Source: Macrostomum hystrix (taxonomy: Eukaryota; Platyhelminthes; Macrostomidae). From it: a stretch of DNA of 64,000 bases. A program made the translations under genes and the position numbers. Every line of letters starts with the position of its first letter. Positions within the stretch are counted from its first letter, which is position 1. Shown here piece by piece: positions 11,801-23,800 of the stretch. Where the stretch lies: contig CATNEN010000037.1 of NCBI GenBank assembly GCA_950097015.1, positions 248,001 to 312,000 of the forward strand, written 5' to 3'. The notes beneath the pieces were generated by a model that ran no database searches, was not told the DNA's origin, and saw only the letters and a program-made list of their open reading frames with translations.

Positions 11801-14800
11801 TAAAAAAGTATTTGCGGATAATATCAATAAGCTTTTGTGTACACATGAAAAGCAGACACCAGGTAGCAGGTAGGTACGGAGAGAGATTGTGAAAGTTGAT
11901 TGATTGTATGTTCACTGTTGACAGACTTCCGTGCATGTTAGTACTTTGAGTAAGTGTGATTAGTTACAGTTAGTAAAATGTAGATCCAATAAACACAAAT
12001 AGTGGGATTAGCACACATCACAACAGTAATAGAGCGATTAAAATTCGTTTTTGGTCTATACAACTAGCAATTTAACAATGGTCTCTTTAGACTAAGGCTA
12101 TGTAAGTAATTTAGATTGTAAGAGATAGTAAAACGAACCAGATTATTTGGTTTTGATGGTCCAAACGCTTATTATCTAGTTAGCTAGCAGTCACTTTTCT
12201 TTCTTGGGTAGGTAAAATGATATTTATATTGAAAACCCTGACTAGCACAATCTGAAACTAAGATTTGATTTTTGAATAACTAAGTAGGGCCTGAACAATT
12301 ACTTTTAGCATAAGTTGTCTTTGGTTATATAGACTATAGTTAGCACCGCACATTGCTTACCATTGCTTCATCTTCTGTCGGCAGTTTAGACCATTGAATA
12401 GGCCGAAGCTGCGGTGGTGGCGGAGGCGGCGGCGGCGGCAGCGGCAGCGGCAGCAGCGTTGTCGGCGGTTGTCACGACGGCGGTCACGGCGGCGATAATC
12501 ATTATAAACAACTAAATCCCTATTTTTTCCACCTGTCCTAATCCTGACAAAGCTTTCTTGTTGTCCTACCCAGCTAGAAGTAAATCTGTTCTAATTAATT
12601 ATTAATAATTGCATCCAGTGTAACTATGACTACGGCGCATTCGCTACACTAGAAACGATTAAAGACAACACAAGCGACAGACATGAGGCAAACAATAAGT
12701 ATGAATAGCTAGTATGTAAACAATAATACATTCAATAATTTACAAATGCATAACATCGAGAGTGCTGTTGGTTTGGTCAGTCATGTGATAATCAGCAAAA
12801 ACTGAATGGGTTCTAAGGCTGTGGACTATTAACCAAATAATAGTTATAATAAATCATTTGGACAACCGTCAAGAAGGTGCATAGATGAAAAATGTTTTTT
12901 TTAATCACAGAGAAATCAGTCACAGCAAACCACAGTTGGACTGTTTGTTTAGATCCACTATATTTACCATTTGCTAATAAGGCTACCTGTCTGCTTAGTT
13001 TGAATTAAAGTGAGAATTTCAACAGACTTAGTCGATCAAAATGAACTCAATACTCACCGCTCTGGCTGTTGATCTCCTGAGAATCACCTGCGAATTGGAA
13101 TTTGCGAGTAAAAATTTGTTAGATATTATCATTACGGATGTAGATCAGCCATGACTTTTTGATCGTCTGGTAGGGTAGGCACTCACTTAGTAAAACAGTG
13201 GTGTACACAGTGGTGTACACTCCCACAAATGCATAGTGGTGTAAACGAACTTAAAAACATAGTGGTTTGCACGCTCATAAGTACATTATGGTGTACATGC
13301 TCACAGGTAGATAGTGGGTACACACTCAAAAGTACACAGCACTTTTGTTGTACAAGCTCGTAAAGACGTAGCAGTGTACACACTCGCAAGTACATATTGG
13401 CCGGTGTACACGCTCACAGGTACACAGTGGTGTACACACCCGCAAGCACATGGTTTGTGCTTAGATAAGAATAGAGGGTAGATAGAGATTAGCCCAGTGT
13501 GGTCACATGTACGGTCAGAGGCAAAACCGCAGCCATTGCGTGGTGCTTCCGAAGGCTGTGTACGGCTGTTCAGTCCATAGACTCGGGATTTCGAAATTCA
13601 GACTCATCTGTACATCTGCACACTCGCGCACACAAAAATGCTAGATCGCTTGAAGATCGGAACTTAAAAAAGTGCAAACTGCTCACCAGCCAAGGTCGAA
13701 TCACGCTCCATCATGTCTTGCACCAATCGTCTGGCTTCGCTTTTCAAATTTTCGTCCAACTGATGCGGCTGCTGCTCTGTCGGTGGAGCGGCGTGGCTGA
13801 CTGCTGCGGCAGTCCTAGGTACGCTCAGTTCTGAACAGGTGGCAATGGTTCGTTACAACAAATCGTTTGTTATATTGCGAATTAGTTCGGATTATTGTCA
13901 ACTTTTATTGCAAAGAAAGTCCTCTGGGTCTACAGAGCGGGGTCTGGAAGCGCGAGACTGCAACTAGGGTGAGCAGAAATGCTTTATCTTAACAGACAAG
14001 ACTATACAAAAGTTCCTGCTATTGTGCCTATAGCAAAGCCCACTATCAGCCAGTCTCGAGTTTTCGAGCTATTATCCAGCTCCAGTCATAGCTGGAGGCA
14101 TTGTGTCATGCGGCCATCGTTTCTCAGGGTTTCAGCTGCCAAACCAGCAGTATGACTCGACCGTTTGTTCAGCCATCGCTAATAAACACGAAGAGAAGAC
14201 AGACAGAGAATAGAAAAAGTAAATTGTACAGCCTCTTTACTTGTGTCAGATTTGGTAACAATCAAAGCATAGCTTGCTATTCTGTTCTATATTTTGCTCA
14301 AAACTTGAGTGCGTGTCTGTCTGGTCCTAGCCTGCCGTTTTTCATATGGACTGCCGTTCCTATTGTGCACTCGTGGATTTAGAAGCTTATAAAAATGGAA
14401 AAAATTTGTGACATGCCCATTGTGAAAAGCTTTAGGCCGAACATTTTTCGTATTAGCAAAACTTTTTTTTGCGTATGGCTGGCGCTATCTATCTGCTGTC
14501 CTTTTCCTATTTAAAAAAGTTCGGTAAAATAATGATTATTTTAGCGCTGGGAGAAGTCACTGAAGCAATTAATTTTTGGCAAGCCTAATTCAAGGATTAT
14601 TTTAGGAAATTAAGGAAATTACTTTCTTGGATAAATCTATACCGAGCGTACCCTCCCGGTAGCTAATCTTCCTGTTGAGTTGCAATTGCTCAATTTAATC
14701 ACCATCTCTCTCCATTTTCTCTCTCTCTTCCAATTTTCGATAAGACGAAATTAACAGGCGCAGGGCCGACTGAACTCAACTTTGAGCATTCAAGAATAAA

Positions 14801-17800
14801 CTCATATTCAATCTCTGTTTTGCCTGAGCTAGCTGTCTGAACTCAATCTTCTTGACTGAAGATCACTCACAGTTGAGAAAGAGGACGGGGATTTAAAGTA
14901 CTCAGTACTGAGCTGACAGAAGCAATTTATTTGTCTAAGGAAAGTACTTTAAATATGAATTAAACTACCACTATAAAGATTTATCAGCAGGACAGCCTCA
15001 TTGTTCGTGACTCGAAAAAAATCGAATCGCTACTACTGGCTACTATTTATAAGTAGGGTAAAAGGAAACTTTTAAGAGTTTTATTTTTTCTCCATTATAT
15101 TGATTCATTGGTGTACTTTTGATACTCTTTAAGGGTGCTGATCATTTAGCTAAAACACCCCAGCATCAACTCACTCATAAATACCTCAGCATCAACTCAC
15201 CCATAAATACCTCAGCATCAACTCACCCATAAATACCTCAGCATCAACTCACCCATAAATACCTCAGCATCAACTCACCCATAAACACCTCAGCATCAAC
15301 TCACCCATAAATACCTCAGCATCAACTCACCCATAAATACCTCAGCATCAACTCACTCATAAACACCTCAGCATCAACTTACTCATAAACACCTCAGCAT
15401 CAACTCACCCATAAATACCTCAGCATCAACTCACTCATAAATACCTCAGCATCAACTCACTCATAAATACCTCAGCATCAACTCACTCATAAACACCTCA
15501 GCATCAACTTACTCTTCTTAAAACTCCAGCATCAACCCATCTTTAAACACCCCTTTAAACATCCCCGCCTCTAAAAAACACGTAGATTTAAACAGGTCTC
15601 GTCTCACCCTCATCCGGATAGTCGGTCTCCGGCGCCATGGACTCAGACTGCATCGAGTCCAGCTTGGAAAGCAGGTCTTCAACTCCTGCTGCTTTGTGCG
15701 CCTTGTCCAGACTCTGCATCGGAATGTCCTCCTCGACTGCTTCTGTTGTGATGGGGATGGGAATGAGGCCTTCAGTTTGGGATTTCTAAAGAGCAATGAT
15801 TAAAAAACGGAGGTGACAGATAGCTCCTGAAGCAGGGCGCTCACCTGTGAGATCCCGGTCGGGTGCTTCGATCTCCGGCTCCGGCACCAGACTGTCCATG
15901 GCTTCGATGAGCCCCAGGAAGGCCTCCGCCTTGGCCTTTCGCGCCCGCTCCTGCTCGAAGGCAGTCGGCGGCGGCGGTGGCGGCGGCAGGCGCGGATCTC
16001 GGGCCGCGTCGATGGCGTCTTCACCCGGAGCGGCTGAGCGCGGCGTCGGCGCTGGCCACTGGCGCGGCGGGCGGCTCGAATCGTGCGCGAATTCGGGCCG
16101 ATGATCTGGCAGGGCCACCTCCAGGGTGCAGATAGGCTTTAATGACGGACTGTCGGTCGGCTTCGTTGGCCGAGGATCCTTCAAGAAGGCCACTTTGCCA
16201 ACAGCCGGCTGCGAGCCATCCTTCACGCGGACCACGCAAGCAAGGCGGTTTTCGCGGAAGGCCTTAAATGACAGGAACAGCTGCTCGTTGCCCTTGGTAA
16301 CCGCGGCCAGGTTGCCCACCGTTTCGACCCACTGCGGCCGGCTGTCCAGCACTTCAACTTCGCGGGATTCAGCTTTGCGCTCGAAGCCTTCGGCTGCTTC
16401 TAGGGTCTTGTCGATCTGGAATTGGGGTAAGAGTGTGAGCCATCTGCTTAGCTGGCTAAGGACAACATTGAGAGATTTAGCAACCGCAGTAGAATAATAG
16501 ACTCGATGCAGCATCCTCACCTTGTCGTCCGTGATGCAGAAGCACCTGAGCTTGGCCTCGGCAGGCTCGTGTCGCTTGGCGTAGATCACGAAGCGCGCCA
16601 TGTAGGGCACCACAAACGAGTCGCGGTAGAGGCGCCCGGCCAGGTCGGCCGACTCGGCGGTGTTTGGACAGTCCATCAGCCAGAAACGAGCGCTGACCGT
16701 CGTGGTGAACGATACGCAGTCCTTGACGTAGGACAGCGGCGTGGAGCCTGTGATGTCCTCCCAGGTGGCTGGCTGGACGCCGCCGGTGATGCTGCACAGC
16801 AGGCGCAGCGTCGGGCTCTCGCCAGGGCTGGCCACGCCGCGGCTAGCCGGCCGGGGCAGCGGGATCGTCAGGGTGATGGGCTTGTGGAACTTGCGCCGCC
16901 TGGGCTCGATAGTCACCACCGGCGACACCGCCAGCCGAGGGCCCAGCAGGCGCGCCACCTGGTCTGAGGGCACCGGCAGCGCCTGGATGGCCACTCGAAT
17001 CTTCTTGGTCAGGGCGCCCTCGGGGAACACAGCCTGCACCTGCGACACCACCGTAGAGGACAGTACGCCGCCCTCAGGTCCAATCAGAGCGCTTTCCTGG
17101 CGCACACGGGTCACCAGGGCCAGGTACTGCGGGAAGCTGTTGGTGAGCACGCGAATGATGCGTCGCTTGCGCATCTCCTCGTTGGACTCCATTGTGCCGA
17201 AGAAGCCGCCGACAGCGTCCATGACGGCCTGGTCGGTGGCCTCCACAGTGTGCTCCTTCCAGGTGTCACCGTTCTCGGAGCGCAGCACAACGATTTCGCG
17301 TTCGCGCTCGCGCAGCGAGGCAAAGTGCGGCACCTCCAGAAGCACGTGACCGTTGAATGGTGCATTGTGCGGCCCCAGCTCGATGATGCGACAGGCGAGC
17401 CCTTCGCCGTCGTTTAGCTGCGGCGGCCGGGTGACTCGGCCCGGGCGCATCAGGCGGCACGTGACGCGGGTGGGCGCCGAAGCCGCACTCGGCGGGATGA
17501 CCACGCGGAGGCCGGGCCAGCGGGAGGCGTCCATGGCACCGCCGCGAGCGTCAACCAGGAAGGACACCAAGAAGCTGCGCGAGATGAGAATTGGTTCAGT
17601 CGGGGTCACGTAACGGTCGTGTGTAACGGATGTGTGGTGGATAGACGCATCAGAGAAAAGTCCTAAAAGTTCTAGAGATGTTCCGAAATTTCAACTTCTA
17701 TTTTACGAATTTCTGGCATCTTCGATTTCGGAAAAAAAGTAAAAGTGATGTTTGTTTAAGCTACCTGAGCTCCGAAATAGGGGATGAGTGAGTGGCAGAG

Positions 17801-20800
17801 CGGTTAACGCGTTTGCATTCGCTTAATGCTTTGTCTCTCGCACCAAGGTCCCAGAGTTCGATTCCACGGCGAGGCCACATTTATTTGGGGCGCAGCCGCG
17901 GAGAGAAGGCTTGGAGGCTTGTCGTGCAATTCACGCCCTTAAAGGGCCAACCCTCCAAGGCACTGTGAAAGTGTACACTGCCTGACGATGAGAAAGTCCG
18001 GGCAAATGTACACATCTGTGTGCGCGTGTGCTCAGGAGTCAGCGAAGAGGGCAGAATTGCCTCCTCGCTGGCTGCGGGTCTACTGTCATATATTGATGTG
18101 CCAATATCTGCAGCCCACCTGCAATTTTTGTTTTCGCATGACAAGCTAAACAAGCAATAATATAAAGAATCAACACGAGTTATGTAGCTACCAAGAAAAT
18201 GTTGATTTCAAATTAATCTGTGAATCTGTGAATTTGGCGTATTAAGAAAGATATGCAATGACTCATCGACATCATTATCTTCTTCAATGAGACAATATTA
18301 TGAGACGAGGCTACCTATGATGCTGATTGCTTTGAAATAAATATAATGCCCCAATTAGAAACCTATATCTGTCCATGTAGAGACCTAAGCATACTGCTAC
18401 CAGCTGAGCGTTGCTACCCTGGTCTAGTCCACAGCTACAGAGCCAAATCAGTCAGTTAGACAGCCAACACAAATATACACAAGATGTGCAGCTGGGGTCG
18501 TCTCGAATTGCCTGGAGATAACTGAGAGACAAATCTGTGTGCATATTTCTGCCATTTCCAGACTTAACCGGACCGAAAGACAAATTATTTGCCAACTGGC
18601 TGCACCGATTTAGGCCGACTGAAAGTCTTAGCTGTTAGCTGTGTGTGCAATGGTTACCAAATTACCAAACCGTTATTTCCAAAACCACTGGGGTAGCTTC
18701 CCTGGAATGCCTGGCGGACTAAACAGAGAAAACAACTAGAGTGCGCCAGATTGACATGGGAGAGATGAGACACGGGAGAGATGAGACACGGGAGAGATGA
18801 GACACGGGAGAGATGAGACACGGGAGAGATGCGACACGGGAGAGATGAGACACGGGAGAGATGAGACGCGGGAGAGATGCGACACGGGAGAGATGAGACA
18901 CGGGAAAGATGAGAAACGGGAGAGATAAGACACGGGAGAGATGAGAAACGGGAGAGATGCGACACGGGAGAGATGAGACACGGGAGAGATGAGACGCGGG
19001 AGAGATGCGACACGGGAGAGATGAGACACGGGAAAGATGAGAAACGGGAGAGATAAGACACGGGAGAGATGAGACACGGGAGAGATGAGACACGGGAGAG
19101 ATGAGAAACGGGAGAGATGAGAAACGGGAGAGATGAGAAACGGGAGAGATGAGACACGGGAGAGATGAGACACGGGAGAGATGAGACACGCGAGAGATGA
19201 GACACGCGAGAGATGAGAAGCGGGAGAGATGAGAAACGGGAGAGATGAGAAACGGGAGAGATGAGACACGGGAGAGATGAGACACGCGAGAGATGAGACA
19301 TGGGAGAGATGAGACACGCGAGAGATGAGACATGGGAGAGATACGACACGGCAGAGATGAGACACGGGAAAGATAAGACACGGGAGACAAGTTTAGGTGC
19401 CTGCTGTGAGTCAATCTTCAGAGCGTGAGCTCTAGGCTTACCACCCAGTCTTGTAGGCTGGAGGATTTTCTGCAGCTGCTGCTGTTGCTTCATTTTGCAT
19501 TCTTACTTGGGCCTTGGGCTTTAGCTTAGTTAAAAATCAATCAAAATCTGTATTTTATTGTCAAATCAGAAAATTCTGCTGTCAATTCTGTTCCTTTGGT
19601 CAGGCCTTCTCGGGCTGGGTATCCAGGTCTCATATAATCTGTTTTCTGTGCGGCACTGTTTGAGGTTGAACAAGAAAATTTTTGGAACGCTTTAGTTTCG
19701 CTTCGCGTTTTTTTCGGTTGGAGGCAGAATAAATTGGTGTTGGGGCCTGTAGGCTGAAGGGGAGCCCAGTGTGTGTACACAAATGCATATGGGATAACCG
19801 AACCTTCATCCCACCCCTAAATCCCGCGCCTCGCGGCTAACAAGTCTCTTCCCTTAACCCCCTTCCTTCCGGCAGTGAGGTTCAGGGTGAACACACACCA
19901 AATCTCGGAACGAGGCCAGGGGATTCTAAAAAATTCACCCGCCTCATTTGGAGGGGGAAAAATAGAGAGAAATGGTAAGCCGCAGAGGCACTGTTCCGTG
20001 AGGATTGGGGACGTGTACATTCAAGCGCTAACTGCGCACCCATTTTTAGACAACACAAGAGGGGCTTCAGTTGAAAGTTGGGTTTGAAAAAATTGACGAA
20101 AAAGAGAGCAATGAGAATATTTCTGATCTGACAGTGCGAATATTATGGAAAACAGACAATGGAAAAATATTTATACTAAAGGTTCGACAACCAAATATGA
20201 AATATATGAAAGAAAGCCGAATTAATATGGAGAGATGAGACAGGGGAGAGATGAGACAGGGGAGAGATGAGACAGGGGAGAGATGAGACAGGGGAGAGAT
20301 GAGACAGGGGAGAGATGAGACAGGGGAGAGATGAGACAGGGGAGAGATGAGACAGGGGAGAGATGAGACAGGGGAGAGATGAGACAGGGGAGAGATGAGA
20401 CAGGGGAGAGATGAGACAGGGGAGAGATGAGACAGGGGAGAGATGAGACAGGGGAGAGATGAGACAGGGGAGAGATGAGACAGGGGAGAGATGAGACAGG
20501 GGAGAGATGAAGCAGGGGAGAGATGAGGCAGGGGAGAGATGAGACACGGACCGTATTCAGGAACGAAGGTTACGGACAACTGGTTAATTCGGATGACATG
20601 TAAGGCACTGCGAGTCATGGGTCTAAACAGTCAGGGCTCACCCGGACACAATAGGAATCCTCTGCGGCGCCACATTGTCCCGGCCGGTGATGTAGTTCTC
20701 AGGCGGTGTCAGGGTCTCGGGCTCCTTGTACTGGCTCATATAGGAGCTAGGCTCGATCTGCTCCATGGCGGTGGACTCCTGGAGTTGGTTGCCATGGATG

Positions 20801-23800
20801 CCATGCAAACTGCCACGCCACTCAATTTATTCATTTATTTTCATCGCATCAGCCAACCAGCTTAGTCACTGTAATTCACACATACCCGGACCAGTTAAAA
20901 AATACGCAACAGTCTACTTACAAAATCATAAGTTGTGCAAGTAGGTGGGGCATTGGAAGTTTATATTTCCAAGCTTTTCTAGCAATTTTCATTCAAGGTT
21001 TTCCTAGCAAAACTTCCAGCCCCCCTGAAACCTCCAGCCTCCCCTGAAACCTCCAGCCTCCCCTGAAACCTCCAGCCTCCCCTGAAACCTACACAGCCTC
21101 CCCTGAAACCTACAGCCCCCCTGAAACCTACAGCCCCCCTGAAACCTACAGCCTCCCCTGAAACCTACAGCCCCCCTAAAACCTCCAGCCTCCCCTGAAA
21201 CCTCCAGTCTCCCCTGAAACCTTCAGCCTTCCCTGAAACCTCCAGCCTACCCTGAAACCTTCAGCCTTCCCTGAAACCTCCAGCCTACCCTGAAACCTAC
21301 AGCCTTCCCTGAAACCTACAGCCCCCCTGAAACCTCCAGCCTCCCCTGAAACCTCCAGCCTCCCCTGAAACCTCCAGCCTCCCCTGAAACCTACACAGCC
21401 TCCCCTGAAACCTACAGCCCCCCTGAAACCTACAGCCCCCCTGAAACCTACAGCCCCCCTGAAACCTACAGCCCCCCTGAAACCTACAGCCCCCCTGAAA
21501 CCTACAGCCTCCCCTGAAACCTACAGCCCCCCTAAAACCTCCAGCCTCCCCTGAAACCTCCAGTCTCCCCTGAAACCTACACAGCCTCCCCTGAAACCTA
21601 CAGCCCCCCTGAAACCTACAGCCTCCCCTGAAACCTACAGCCCCCCTAAAACCTCCAGCCTCCCCTGAAACCTCCAGTCTCCCCTGAAACCTACACAGCC
21701 TCCCCTGAAACCTACAGCCTTCCCTGAAACCTCCAGCCTACCCTGAAACCTTCAGCCTTCCCTGAAACCTCCAGCCTACCCTGAAACCTTCAGCCTTCCC
21801 TGAAACCTCCAGCCTACCCTGAAACCTACAGCCTTCCCTGAAACCTACAGCCCCCCTGAAACCTACACAGCCTCCCCTGAAACCTACGGCCCCCCCTGAA
21901 ACCTAAAGGCTATTCTGAAAGATTTAAGGCCACTTACCTTCTGGGAAGACAATGTGCCAATCTTTTCGATGTCGTTCGTTGTCTCATCAACACTAGCGAC
22001 GTCTCCTAAAATGCGAACGAAAAAACAGCGTTGAGTTATGCATAGAACTATGAGCTGGTAAATAAACTCGCATGCTTGTTTAGCAAACCGATCGAATTAG
22101 CAACTCGAACGTCAATCAGTTACAAAATGCATCACATTCAAAACTGGAGAATCATTTTCATGCTGATTTTCAGATAACAGAAAATCGATTTGTTATTTAA
22201 GAAGGTGCTATATTAGATTCTGTAAACATATTTTTCCAAGTGCAACTCGTCATGGACTCATACTGCTTCACAATGTGCCGTTTTAGCTAACGAAGTCTTC
22301 TGCAACTTAAAAATAAACCGACAGAAAACTACTTTACGTGACACAACCAAGCAGGCACTTGTGGAACACCTTAAAACTACCCAAAAAAACTGGGCCATGC
22401 CGTGCAAGCCGATTGACCCGCACGATCAATCGCTCATTGTTGTCGCTGCTTAAATTACCAGGTCGAGAAGCCAGAGTCGCCGACACCTGCATCTGTCGTC
22501 GGGACTCCGAGCCAGTGTTGGACTCTTCAGGTCGCGAGAATATGGGCGATGCTGGCAGCTGGGTGAAGTCATTGTCCGACTGGTGGGCTGAGTGGAGCAG
22601 CACAAAAAAGATTTTTTTGGAAAATTCTCGTGTCTTGTTTTGTCCGTCGAAAAAATGACGAAAACTTGAAGAGGACTTTCACAGAACAGTTAAAAAAATT
22701 ATCACAAAATATCACTGGTTACGAACTTGCTAGTGTTTTATATCGTTGCGCGTTAGTCTGAATAAAAGTATTTGTTAAGCGATCTCAATAATTATCGTAT
22801 TAGAAATAGAATCAAGCGGTCCTGCACAAATGATCCTGGTAGTTATCTCGTTATAATCCGCTTATTAAGTTTTGTTAATCCGGACACTCGGCAGAACAAT
22901 GTTAGAATTTCTGTTAGCCACGCAAGGGTCTTTGACCCACCAGCTGCTGTCGACGGGAACTTCTGACCACTTTGGCTCGTTTGAACTCGCCGAGGCGCCA
23001 AATCGGCCTCGTCAACCTCGGCAGAGTCGTCGTCGACCGCCGTAAAACCTGCGAAGTCGACTGGGGTTTCGACGGCTGCGTCGACTTCAGTCACTCCGCT
23101 AGTTTGGCCTTCAAAAGCTTCAGTTTTGTGAACTGGCGCGATGGATTCGTCGACTTGAATTTCGGTTTTGAAAAAATTTTCAACTGTTTCGTCGACTTGA
23201 ATTTCGGAACTGTAAGCGGGCACTGCGTCTTTGGCAACTGACTCATTATTGAGCTGAGGCGTCTGAGGCTGGCTTGCTTCGTTCTCTTCCTCATTGTCTG
23301 AGCTGTCTGAGCCAGCTGAGCCTTCATCTGGAATGGTCGGCTGCTGTTGCGGCTGCTGCAGGGCCAGGTTGCTGACTGTGGAAGCATAGAACGGGCTGGT
23401 CAGAAGCAGCTCGGTGCTGCCCACTGGCTGCAAGCTCTCGGCGTCCTCTGATTGGCTAGCACCTGTGGCCTCTATCACCGACTCTGTGTGCAGGCATATC
23501 GCAGAGCTATTTTTTATCGAGGTAATTTAATTATGTTTTACCCAAATTAAGAACGTTAATTTTGTTAGTCAATATATGAGCTACTTTGTTATGTAGCTAG
23601 TCGGAGGCTAATGTTTTTTTTCCTTATAAATATTAGCAATCAAGACAAGCTTGACTTTTAATCAATCAGATTTTGTGAGGCAACTATTTTGATTTCAATA
23701 GATCAAGACTTTGTGAATCAAAGCATTCTTTGTTAACTAATCAGATTGAAGTTAGAAAAAAAACTATTCAATATTGAGGACTTTTGTTTGTTAACATTTG

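Noticed and set aside
17575-17609. In-frame ATG upstream of the ZU5 exon as a gene start
   Set aside because: The acceptor at 17575 joins exon 11 in phase 2 and restores the conserved GFLVSF. The upstream residues are intronic.
18654-19493. Three overlapping minus-strand frames of Ser/Leu/Pro repeats
   Set aside because: All frames are open because of the 16-bp period. They lie inside ankyrin intron 11 with no splice or codon signal.
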